From positions 27,004,597 to 27,068,596 of the forward strand of contig JAZBQD010000001.1 of the NCBI GenBank assembly GCA_036583965.1: a stretch of DNA of 64,000 nt, in the 5' to 3' direction. A program made the position numbers and the translations under genes. Source of the stretch: Prunella strophiata (lineage: Eukaryota; Chordata; Aves; Passeriformes; Prunellidae). Each line of letters opens with the position of its first letter. Within the stretch, counting starts at the first letter, position 1. This document shows positions 1 to 12,600 of the stretch, piece by piece. The notes beneath the pieces were generated by a model, which ran no database searches, was not told the origin of the DNA, and worked only from the letters and a program-made list of their open reading frames with translations.

Positions 1-3000
1 TTTAATAACATCTACAGTATTAATGAACTAAGTAGAAATTTCTCCCATTGTTATTTCTCCTTGCAGCTACACAACACCATGAATGCAGCTGCAGTTTATG
101 GGGTGTCCATACACAGCAGGACAGCTACAGCAGCTCCTGAAATGCTGCCACATCCCAGAAGGGCTCCAGACTTTCAGAGCAGCCACATCACCTCAGGCTA
201 TATCCACTTTTTAGCTCTACCCACTGCTGCACCAGGAGGGTGAGAGGGCAGAAGATCTCCCTGTAAAGGCCAACCCAGTTTGCCAGTGCCTGGTGTGGAG
301 CTGTCCTGCTCCCATCACTGACTGAGCAACCTGAAGTTGTGGGGTGCAGCCTGCCAAGCTACAGCTGTGAAATCATAAAGGTGCTTCCCAGAGCATGCTA
401 CCCATTCAATCCACTGTTTTCTTCATAATGTAGGAATCTCACATGTGAGGGAAGTCATTTTTAGTGCCATGTGTGGTGCCAAAGTGTTTAATGATTGCCT
501 GGGTTCATCCACCCCACAGCTCTGGTTCAAGCCAGTGAAATTTAGGGGGTTGTTTGTGTGTGTCCCTCCTATCCTGTTCCCTCAGCCCTGAAAAGGCTGA
601 GTTACTAAAGGGAAATATACCTATAAGAGTTTTTGTTATCTTTTTTTTTTTCCCTGAACAATGTCATATCATTAAACCAGTAAATTATTACAGAAGCACA
701 CACCTGATTATAAAGCTGTTATGGGACAGTAAATGAAATATCCTTTGGCTCTTTTTTGCAAGTTACCTGCAGGAGAATCAGCAGGGAATTAGCAATGACT
801 GATACTTGGCCTTTGCTTGGCTTTCCAGGGCAGGTTTTGAGTGCCTGGCAGGAGAGGGCACTCAAGGAGTGCCTCCTTATCTAGGCTGCATTGGAGCCAT
901 ATCAATTTTTAATTAGCTGATGTAAAAGCCTGCTTTCCTGTGAGGTTGTTATCTTGGCTTGGAAGTGAATCAACACAAACTACATTTTAATATAGCCTAC
1001 TATACAAGGCCTGACAGTTTGCACTGCTGTAATTAGAGGCTTCTAGGGCTTCTCACCCTCTTGAAAGAGCAGCTCCTTTCAGGAGAAATGCAATCTTCTG
1101 CACATGGGCTCCAGAGTACTGTTCTTTCAAAGCCTGAAAAAATCATCAGGAAAGGTGGTTTTAAGCATGTGACTGTGCCACTTAGGAAATATATTAAGGG
1201 ACCTGAACTCAACTTAAGCTATTAAAAGTCCTCATCATATTTATGGTGCTACTGGCCTGTGAGGAGACAGAAAACTGCACACTGTGAATTTTTCTCATAA
1301 TAATCTTTTGAAATTTTGGATTGTGAAGAATGCTGCTCCATGGGCACCTGGCTGCTATTTAATACAGGCACAGCCTCCTCTGCAGACTTCTAAAGTGAAT
1401 CTACACTTGGAAAAAAATCTCAGGAGAGGGAGTCCTCATCTGTGATCAAAATTGTGAATGTCTGCACTGTGGGCAGCACAAACTGACAAATGCACACTTG
1501 TATATACAAAAAAACACATTAGCCAATATCTCTGCATGAGAGGGAGTCAGAGGCCTGCAAATTTATAGCCAGGCATTAAATATAGAGAAGAGATTTCTTT
1601 CTCACCTGAAGCTATCTTTGACCTGATTTACACCCTGAAGTATGAGCAGTAGATTCTGCCTCATACTCTGTCATGTATCCTCCTCACTTATATCACTACA
1701 AAACACATGGTGGAGGTTTTGCCTGCTGGAGGGAGAAGCCATCCCACTGCAGCTTTGAGCCTCAGCAAATCACACTTTGAATTTTAGAGGAGAAAAGAAT
1801 TTGATGCCTGTGGACATCATGAGACTTCCCCCTGCCTCCAAAGACAAAGAATATACCTCATAAACCACTGAATACAGCACCAGCTTTATAGCTGCTCTAT
1901 TCACAATTAATTCAGTATTAAGTCATGGGTGCAGAAATTCTCTGCTCACTGCTCTGGTTCTGGAGGGAGCATCCTGCACTGGAGGGGTTGATCCTCCTCC
2001 TCTGCAGATTCACAGCCCTGAGCAGATCCCCCTGGGTTCCACACAGGCACCCAGGGAGCTGACAGCACTGGGGAGCACAGGAGAGCTGGGAAGGGGACAG
2101 CAGCATCATGGCTTGCTATTTCCACCAGGAAAACCTTACATAATGGGAATATCTCAGAGCTCCTGCTTGCAGCCCTGGCAGCAAACATGACATGGCTCCC
2201 CTGAAATAACCAGAGCAGCATTTCCCTGGCACAGCAGTGATGAAGACATTCTGACATCCCTGTTAATGTCTGCTTGCCTGCACACACAACCCACCTTCTC
2301 TGCTCCCTCTCTGCCAACATACCTGAAGAATTGCCTCATCAATAGAAAGGGTGACCCACTGAGAGAACAGCTGAAAGCAACTCAGAGTTCTTTGTCATTT
2401 GAATTCAGTGGGTCATTCCTCTTACAGTCAAGTGATGCCATTTAATTTTCAAGAGATTATGCAGTGCATGTTTCAATTGTGGGCACAGAGTAGTCAAAAA
2501 ATGGGAAAGAAATGAATTTAATATCTTTTTTTTTTCCTCCTTTAAATGCATTTAAAATAACACTCAGTTCATCAGCTGGGAGTTGTTGTGGTGAATTAAG
2601 CAGAGAAGAATAGATCCATGTATAGAGTGGCTACCAAAATTTGATCTGTGACACCAAATGAACAGAAAGGAAACCTTCAACATGGAACATACAGTGCCAT
2701 GAAAAAAGTGAAAGTAGCAAATAATAGGCATTTCTTGCTAGCACCTTGGTCTTACCCAGAATATAAAATTAAATTAGTCTTCAGACACTTGGAAGAAATG
2801 CATTTGCTTTTCCAAATGCATTCAAAATATTTTTGACATGCTTTTAAACCTGAATGTCTGTTAATACAAATGTGATGTTTCTTTCAGTTTAACAATATCA
2901 AGACACTTTCCTTGTACTTAGGCAACACTGTCTTAAGCAAGAGCTGTTGAAAATATGATAAACAAGAGTATCAAGGAGAATTACCTAGTAAATAAAGTTT

Positions 3001-6000
3001 ATTATTTATGTTTCAGAGGTTTTCAGTATGACAGACTGCTTTATTTCTGTGCTTTGTTTCACTTTTCTGCTTTTCTTTTCCAGTGATGAAGAGAAAAAAA
3101 AAACAAAATAAATAAATATAATGCAGCTGCCAAAGACTTTAAAAAAAATAAACCTGCTGGAGCATTCCCATCTTTAAACAGACAGCATATACCACAGTAG
3201 GAAAAGTCATAAATAAAAGAAACATGAGATGACATGTAAAGAAATTTGACAAATATCTTCCATCTCAAAGTGCTTCTGAAACCTGATTTCTGCAAACATA
3301 GCTTTGATACCTTTGCAGTTGTAGTCTTCCCTGATAATTGTATTTGACAGAAATTCCTTTAGAAGTCAAAATGAACCTATTACTAAGCACATTTTCCTAC
3401 AAGGGGGACAAAAGAAGCAGCTTTTACTAAACTATTCTTTTTTTCTGCATATTTTCACTGAAGTGTCTCTCTCTACATTTGCACAAGCATTCATAGCCTG
3501 TTTTTTGTTGTGCCATTTGGTCCTGCCTGCTGCAGAAGGGAGGATTCTGCACTTCCACTGCTGGAGTCACTCCAGATCTCTGCTCAGAGAACAAGCACTG
3601 CACACACCCACCTCAAGTCTGAAATGCTACCTTTAGCATTATCCACACAAACTGCAGCTCACATCCCAGGGGAATCCTTACAGATAACTCTCAGTGCAAG
3701 TGACACCCTGAGCTTATTCTTGTTTAGGCTCCATCTTCTCTGCCTTACAAACCCGGGGGTTGTACATTCATCATCGTCTGGAAGAGGCTGCAGACACCCA
3801 TCATTAAAGATTCATTCTAGAAAAGCTTCAAAGGGAAGGAAAACTTCCCTGGCTTTTCTTTTCCCTAGCTGTACCAGCTCTCCTGATGGAATTTGAGTGA
3901 GTTTAGTTTATTCTGCTTCTGGATGCTCTGCCTACCATTTCTTTGATTCTCTGCAGCAAATTTGCAGTCGTAAAATGTTTGAAATCGGCCTCCAGCCAGA
4001 ACCTGCCAAGGTTTCCCCAGGTGAATTTTCCTCCCCATTTAGTTGATGTATACCAAACAACACTGCAAATGCACAGAAACACACACACACAAAAACCCCA
4101 AACATAAAAACCAAAGAAAAAATCCAAACCAAAGCAACAACAACAAAAAACCCGACCAACCAAACCCACTCTGCATTTTTTGTCACCACAGTGTTTAAAT
4201 GACAACACTGATCTTCAAAATGTGACATCAAATGGGTTTTTCCCCTTTTAAAATTAATGCTTTCCCTTATTTGTATATAAACCATAAAATGGAAACATAC
4301 TACACACTTTTCCTGGGTATCTCTTAAAAGTAGTGCTACCAAATCAGAGTTAAATTTTTGTTAGCAGCCATTGAAAATACATGCATGAACAGCAATTTTA
4401 CCATGAATTGTAAGTATGAATTGCAAATCACCCATAAACAGGAAAATTTGAAAGTGTAATAGAATGCAGTAAGATTTAATTAAGAGCAAATTAAAGCATT
4501 GCCACCACTTTTAATACGACTCTTTGCTACCACTTTCTGTAGAAAAACAACTCCACTGCCAAACTGCTGAAATAATCCAACTATTGAGGAGACATATAGA
4601 GGCAAATTTTACTGTGTTTTAACTTTTCTGTGCATGTTCTTTACTTTTTTCTCCTGTTCCTCGCCTCTATTTCCTGATTTTGCTTTCCCTGCTCTTGAAG
4701 ATTCTCTCATGCAATTTCTCCCAGCAGGCACTAAGTGCAATCCTGGGGCTGGAGAGCTTCCCAGGAGGAGTGGTGGGGGCAGGAGGAACTTCTGCTGTGA
4801 AAACTGAAGCTGTAGATCTCCAGGAGTTTCAGCAATCCCAGCAGTCTTTCTCTGCAACCTGCCATGTAACCTGCACACATTCCTGGGCTGCAGTATTTCA
4901 CTCACAGTCCTGTGAAAAAAACCACCAATCTAAGCTGTCTGGAAAGCTATCACTTCTTGGGAAAAGTAACATTTTCACTGGGCTGTGGCCACTCAGAATG
5001 TTTAGAGGAAATCAGTGTGTGTGTATACAACCCCACTGAGGGCTAACAGGATGCTAAAGGCACAAGTGACTGAACCCTCATCCCTGGGGCTTCAACATGC
5101 ACAAGCTTTGAAAAATTCTGTCAAGTCTTTGAGGCTCTATTTCCTGGGTGCAGGGACTATTTTTTTGTGTGGTGAGTGGTAGAAGTCTGATTAAAAAATT
5201 CATTAGGAGCACAGCAAATTTTCTATTTACTCCTGAAAGATAAACTTTGAACAGAAAACAATTCAGACAAGCAACCTGAAGTCCATCCTGGTTTTCAGAA
5301 GCACTCAGGCTTTTCTTTGATTTGATTACTGCCTGGAAAGGTAAGATTATTCTTCAGCAGTGTGACTCAGTGATTTCCTACTGAATGAAGCAGAAGATGC
5401 AATCATTCATACCCATTCTAGTTATGGTCCTGAGAGAAGAGTAGCTCCTTCCCCAGCTTCCCATCTCCATAGGGAAGTATTTATAGCATCCATATGGTAA
5501 TATCTCCAGTGTGCAACATCACTGGTGAGCCATGAGAAAAGCTAAGAAAACACACAAGTTGAGTCTTTTTTTATTGCTATTTTCAGTTTTCCCTAAAGAT
5601 ACTCTAAAGAACCTTAATACCCCTATGTCTTTTTTTAAAGTGTGGTACACGTTAGATATGCTAAGACACAAGTATTTCTTTCCTGGACCTTCATTTTGCC
5701 ATACTGTTAATTATGAAAATCTGTGGAAGACACTTGCTCAGGCCTCTGTTCAGTCAATAATTGTATTTAAACATTTAAAATGCCTAATAAATCAAATACC
5801 TTCAACTGCTGAAGAACACTAGCCACATAAAAAATTAATTTAAAAGACTTTTTTTTTTTTCTAACTGAAACTCCCACAGAGAACATTCCAAATATGAATT
5901 CCAAGAACATTAATTTGGGATAATTTTTGTTGGGTATCCATGGAAATATACTTTTAAAATACACATGTAATGTCATTGTGGTTTTGTGCATCTGTTCTTT

Positions 6001-9000
6001 GCAGTCCAAAAACCCCAAAATGCTTTAAATCATCCTGTTCAAAACCCAACCTGGAGTTTGTGTGAGGTTTCACCAGATGACACAAACTGCAAAGCCTGGG
6101 GCACATTGAGCACCACCAGTGTCTGCCTGGGCAGGGGCAGCACCATCAGTGCTGACCCAAAACAGATCCCCCACACCTGCCAGCAGGCAAGAGAGCTGCT
6201 TTATTTCCTTTGCTCTGTAGATAAAATAGAGCTACGTGGTTTATTAGCACACACTGGGGGCATCTTCCTCAAGGCAAGCAGCCTCCATTTGACCTGACAG
6301 ATTTCTGCTTGAGTCTCTGTCTGTCAGGAGCATCAAAACTTATGTCTGGGCACATCTGGATTCTGTATCCCTGCCTTTGCAAATGCTTCCCTTGGGCTTG
6401 GTGGAATTTGCCTTAGAAGACATTGCTCCAGCCAGTTTCTCTTCAAACAGTTACACATCACCTTTAAGAGCTCACATGTGAGCTGGAATCACTGAAAAAC
6501 TCCAGCAGAGTGCCTCTGAGAAATAAGTGAGAGTGGGCAGAAGGAAAAGGTTTGGGCCTAACAAATAAGCCTCTTTTCTTAAAGGATACCAGAAGGCAGA
6601 AACTCTTTGTGGGAGCACAGAAGGAAATAAAGGTATTTCTGCTCTCAAATTCAATTATTCAATTCATTTGGTTCAAGTTTTACAAATGTGTGCAGGTACT
6701 TACAATAAACATGGGTCTGTCAAATACTGACTTGTAGCCATCCAATTCCCACCCTGAACAGGAGAAGAGGCCTTGCAGGTAGGGAAGCCCCAGCAGAGTA
6801 TGTACTTTGATTATAATAAAGATTTCTGATACTCTGCCTGATAAAACACAGAAAACATGGACTAAATGAAACCACTGCAAAATGAAGGCTGAATGGTAAA
6901 ACAGTACTTGGCAGGTATCAAGTTTTCATTTTTGTAACTGGGGGAGACACTGGCTGAAGTCTTCCCTGATGGAAGGGAATGGTGAGGAGGGCAAGGTGGC
7001 TCCAGAAAAGAACATATGAGGAGAGAAATTTGTAACAGTCCTCAAATACTCACAGACATACACAGTGGAAAATGGAAAACTTCTCTGCATGTCAAAGGAG
7101 AAGAAACCAAATTAAGTCTTGCAGCAAAAGCATTAAAGTGAGTAGAAGTGGTTGTCCAGGGAAATTGTGCAAGCTTTGAAAAGTTTGACAAGCACCCATC
7201 CCAGTTTTACTTTGGCTTTGACTTTTACCCTTCCTGATTTTATTTTGGCTTCCTGTTGTCCCTTTTCAGCCCTATTTCCTGAAGCTGCAGCATAGACTTC
7301 TTTCCTCAACCTTAGAAAGGGTGACTTGTTTAACAGCAGTTTAGACTTCTAGGATGCAAGTACTTAATATGGGTGATGCTAAAAGTGACCAAAACCAGAT
7401 CATCTCAGCATCTTGGCAGTCTAAACTAAACAACTTTAATTTGGCAGAATGATGTTTATATCTCTTTAGGACTCCTATTTCACACACACACACAATTGAT
7501 TTTTATTACAGTCAACAGTAGAGTTGCTTTCAAAGGTTTCAGGGATTTTAGCATCTACAAAAACAGCCCTGTTAAAAAGGCAATATCTCTTTCCACAGCA
7601 ACCTATAGAATTAAATACTCTTATTCTTTAAGCAGGCTGACAAGAGAACACATGCATGAACTTTCTGAAACTTCTGCCATGTTTGTGGGAGGTTAATAAA
7701 TGGTTACTCTATTAACAGGCAGAGACACCATTTGTGTCTGATACAACAATTGTTTATGATTCTCACTTGAGTTATTTGCACAGGTGCTTAAACTCACTGG
7801 GCTGCTTGTCATGTAGTACATACTAGAAAATACTATGTCCCTCTCTATCTGCTTGTTTTGACCACAAAATTAGATCTAAAACAGTAGAAATAGAGAAATC
7901 TAGAAGGAATCACGTTAGGACAATATGAATAAAGCAGAAGTAGAGAACTTCAGCAATTCTCATTATATCAACAAGTGAGTTCTTTCTTTAGGTACAGACA
8001 CAACAGCATAACCACTCTCTCCCTTTGCTCAAAAAGCTGCTGTGCCTCACATCTGGCTGACCTGCCCTGTGCTTGTCCTTCTCAATCTTACCCACAGCCA
8101 CTAATTTGGTGACTGCACTGCCACAGAAATAATTGAAACAGGATTAGGAGCTACCTTGCTCTATGGAAACTCCCTCCACATCCCTCTTTGAGCAGACACT
8201 GGTTCCCATGCACAAGGTCCAGGGCAACCCCTGAGTGCAGCTTCTGGCTGGACAGAGGCCAGTGTGGCTGCTGCCAGAGCTGGGAGCTGCTCTCAGGGCA
8301 CACACAAGATTATTTACTGCTGACAAAGCACCAGTGCCCATCAGATGTGCTTCACTGCTGCTTTTGGTACTCCTGCCACAGTTATTTGCTACATTTAGGA
8401 GCTTTGATTGTCCTCCTGCATGGGAGCAGGAGCCTGGACTGTCATTTCAGGTCCCAGAGGCAGCCTGGGCACCAGCACAGGTTCTGGGGTTGCCAGCCTG
8501 GCTGCCAGCTCCACTCAGCCCAGCCTCACAGCTCACCTCTCCTCTCTGCACAGAGTCACAGGTGCTGCTGCTTCAGCAGCTGCCAAGCACACAGACATCC
8601 AAACCACTCCCTCCAAACAGTGGTGCCACCACAAAAAGCCTGTTAATGGTACCCAATGCTCCTTCTAAGCCACATGGACAGCAGCATCCCAGTGGAAGGA
8701 GGGGTATCTCTTAAAGGCCACCTGCAGGGTCTGAAACAAAGGTAAGTGAGAGAGACAGGCTGTCAGTAATAAGGAGTAATAGACATGAAATTCCAGGATG
8801 TGTTTTGAAACAGCAGGAACACTCCTTTGATGCTAAAGCACATCAGCCCAAAGAATAAAATGGAAACTTGATTCAGTCTCTCCTTCACATGGAAGCAATA
8901 ACAAGCCTGATTCAAAGGGAGCTCTGCTGTGGCAGCAGGGCCAGGAGAGGAGCCAGGCACACAGGGACATGCACAGCTTCAGAGGGTGCTGGCAGCATTG

Positions 9001-9056
9001 CTGCCACCCTGCCCTGGCAGGGGGCTCAGAGACCTTGGCACAGAGCCCAAGACCCC
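1..9056. other. Intergenic, no gene recognised
   Basis: This is AT-rich sequence downstream of NRG3 and far from it. Open frames here reach at most about 150 codons, overlap on both strands, and show no recognised domain. The stretch 880-1040 is complex, non-repetitive and rich in TAATTA-type words, so it could be a conserved non-coding element, but nothing in one sequence proves it. The section 8190-8720 is more GC-rich and carries overlapping open frames without protein-like features. Short CA (7482-7493) and homopolymer runs are present. Confidence 0.7.
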
Positions 9057-9549
9057 TGTGCCTTTGATTTTGAGCCATGGAAAAAATTACCAACCTTATA
9101 TGAAGACTTAAAAGCTACAAAAATTAAGTAGAGTAATAATAAGTTTATCACAGGGTGAAAAAGTAGAATTTTGGGGTTTTTTAGAATAAGGGTTCAGGGG
9201 TCAAGATGGAGGAATTTGGGTGTGTTCTGTCCTTCTTTCTCCTTCTTCACAGCCTCCGTCTTCTGGGTGATGGTGGCACTTTTGGATTGGTTTAGAGTTG
9301 GACTGTGTAACACAGGTGATAGGTATTGGAAAATAACTCTAAATAATGTACAGGTAGTTTTTAGTATAAAAAGACAACACCACCCCAGAGGTGGGCAGTG
9401 TGCCTCAGACTGACCTGCTGAACAGACCTCAGTGGGTCAGGGAGAAAATTTGTTAGATAAGAAATAATAAACAACCTTGAAAACTGCACAAGAAGAGTCC
9501 TGACTCCTCCTTTGGTTCTTGGGCTGGGACACAGAGACTTTCTAACATA
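9057..9549 (+). mobile_element. Songbird ERVL-like LTR
   Basis: The sequence shows LTR architecture. A TATA box (AGTATAAAAAGAC, about 9364-9374) is followed by a GACAACACCACCCCAGAGGT block, then an AATAATAAACAACCTTG polyadenylation-signal region near 9461-9478, then GAGACTTTCTAACA at the 3' end. By memory these words match an ERVL-type LTR common in songbirds. The 5' boundary is approximate. The following TATTGGGGTCATC (from 9550) resembles a primer-binding site and leader start, so a little internal sequence may persist to about 9660. No gag, pol or env frame is present, so it is a non-functional remnant. Confidence 0.75.
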
Positions 9550-9660
9550 TATTGGGGTCATCTCGAGCTCCTGAGAGAGCTCTGACAGGGAGACAGCACA
9601 AATCTCTGTGCACCAAAGAGAGGGCCCTGAGCTGGTGCAGGAAGCCTGATGAAATCCCCT

Positions 9661-12600
9661 CTGCTAGCTTCAGGCTCCAAAATATCATCTCCATGTTCCC
9701 TATGATGGCAGAGAATACTGCTTTGATTTGGAGGAGCTCTTCTCAATGCAAAATATTTTAACAGCTGGCAAGGCACTTGTGTGAATCTGAAGAACCCAGT
9801 ACTCTGGGAAATATCCCACTAATAATGAAAGCAAGTATTCAAGACCTCAGCAAGCAATACATATGGCACCAAAGAGCCAGAAAAGCCCTGGAAGATTTGG
9901 TACTGGAAAGATGCCATCACAGCTGGGAAAATGCCTTTCATAGAAAGATGATCAGGATTGACACAAGTGTTCCTGTCCCACAAAGGAAAGAGACTATGGC
10001 TGTAAATCAGTGCATGTCTTGCTCTCAGGTCAGTCTCCCACATCTTCCAAGATGACAAGAACATTTTTTTAATATGAGAAATAGGGTAGGGGAGCCATTT
10101 CTTGTTCCTCCTGTCCAAGAACTCTTCTAACCTTTGCTTTTCCCACATTCACTAAACTCTCCTTTCCACATCACTTTCAGTCCTGACTGCCATTAAGCTC
10201 AGTTTGTAAGACAAAGAGAAATAAACAGGGTTTTTTTTGTTTCAAAGTAATGTTGTTCCATGCATTCTGAAACTCAGTTGAAATTCTGTGTCCCTCCACA
10301 GTGTTTTGTGTATTGCTGAGGGCCCTTCTTATTACTGGTGGCTGCTGCTTTTTTGGGACTGCTGGGGCTGGGAATGATTGCCTTTCCCACAGTGGTTATT
10401 GCAAAATGACAAAAATATCCTTGGCTTCCTTTCCCCATTCTCCATCTGAATACAGATGAGATGTATCACTAGTCTTTGTCAAAAATCACCACATTTGGAT
10501 TACAAATCTTCAAGTCTCACATTCAGCTGAGAGCTGCTCAATTTTCCCTCATGTGCAGGGAAGTATTTTAAGAAAATGTTTATTTTGGTTTTGCTATAAT
10601 AATGTCAGGCCAACTACTAATCCCCATCAAGAATTCAAGGAAAAACCTGAATTATTTGAGTAATTAGATAGAAATTCCTTCAAGACTGATAAAACTGCTA
10701 GTACCTGTGTCTTTGATCAAGTTCCCAATTCTTTGCTGGCATTGTGAAGTTAAAAATAAGACCTTTTTTGGCAAGGGGGGGGTGGTGGAGGAGAAAAAAA
10801 AAGGAAGAAAATAATGTGAAGACTAGAGCAAGAGGGCTGCTTTCCTAACCAGGCATCATTTATCTTCAGTTTGACAGAAAACATCCCCATCCAAAGTCTC
10901 TGGCTGGCTAGATTCATCACCTCTACAGGTAACTTCCTATAGAGTTTCTTTCTACAGTTATTTTAGTGGCTTTTCAGACTCATTTTTATGCTCCTGAAGC
11001 CTTCTTAAGACTTCACTACTTGTATCTTAAATGGCCTATTCTAGAGTATTTCACAGAAAAATTCAATTTTTGTCCCCTTTTCTCCAGGGGTATGCAACAC
11101 ATGAATCATATTTCTTATTATCTTATTCCAGACAGAGAAGTTTAAATATTAACTTCCAAACTGACCCTCATTTTGGTAATCTTGCCCAATATTGTTTTTT
11201 TTTTCTAGACCACAAATCAACCACCTGTCCATTCCACCATTCATCGCTTTGGAATTTTGCATTATCTAGATTCATTTTTATTTTCCTTCAGAAACCTCTG
11301 ATCCTTTCTCTTAGATTTTATTTTTAAAACTGTGTTTAAATTGTTTCTTAGGTTTTATAATCATGGATAAACTGATCACCAGCTCTCAGACCTCTGCACT
11401 CTCTGCTTTTATCAAGCAAGTTTCATGCAAATACCTCTGCATTTGTAATACAAAATAGCAATTATTTTGAATTACACAGTAAGCTTAATCTAAAGAAAAA
11501 TCCATATAATCTCCAGCAAAATACAGCAAAAGCACCAGGGCAGATCATGCAGAGGCAGTGTCAGGAGACCTCTGACACCTTTCTTAATGAGCAGCCCCAG
11601 CATTAGCACCAAGACCACATCCAGCTCTTGCTAATCAGTTGCTAAAGTAATGATGGCTTCAATCACCCTGATGAAGTTGATGACAATGATTAAGCTGGCT
11701 ACTTAAAATGTCTTCTTGATTAAAGTGATATTTAATCCATAAATCATGAATTTCACTCCTGTTTGGCTTCATGATGCATCTTTCATGAAACTCAGGTGAG
11801 AAGTTTTCCTCTCTGGTGACAAACCCCTTTGAGTTCTCCCCATTCAATTTCACAGAAATGGATTGAAGGAGGCTTTGCCCACCTAAGAAATCAGGTGTTA
11901 CACAATCAGCAAATATTCAGCTAACTCCTGTTGCACACAACAGCAGCCCAACATTTTATGCTTCTAAACACAAGAAAGAGAAATTAAGCTTTTGGCATTG
12001 TGAATTTTGGACCCTAGGCAGCTTCAGACTTCAAACAGAGAGTAAGTCATAACCTTATTTTTCCACCATCTTCAACCAGATTAAATAAAGTATTTCTAGT
12101 ACCCAAAAGAAATCTAACAAATGCTAATAGGGAACACTTGCTTCCTCTTCTCAGACGTGCATGTGATTACCTCAGTGATAATTTAGGATAAAAAGGAATA
12201 CTGTTAAGTTAGAGTATCCACAGCTATTGCTCTGATGGTGCTGATTGAAATTCTCTCTGTGCACTGTTATTCCTTCCCAGTATTTGTAAGACATTAGCAG
12301 AAGCAGTATATTTCATCAGAAGAGTGCTAAACTGAAAGGTTTCAAGTGAAACTGGGGTTGTAATTAGTTCAGGTCACTGTGGCCATATAAGAACAGTAAC
12401 TTACTGAGGAAAGGAATTAATAGCCCAGTGCAGTAATATAATTAGCCATAGCTTTCTAAGAAAGATTAATCCATTTAATTCATGGAGAGAAATAGCTCTA
12501 TGCTAGAGAATTTAAGCTACATTGGCTTAATTAACTAGGTAGGAATAAAAAGTTCATTTGATGTGAAACCAGAAGTTATGTATCTATACCTTGCTACATT

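Noticed and set aside
4070..4150. CA-rich and A-rich stretch considered as a microsatellite or retroposon tail
   Set aside because: The CA run is only about six units and the rest is irregular.
8188..8714. Overlapping open frames of 86-159 codons in a GC-richer patch
   Set aside because: Three plus-strand frames and one minus-strand frame are open together, which is typical of stop-poor GC-rich DNA rather than a gene.
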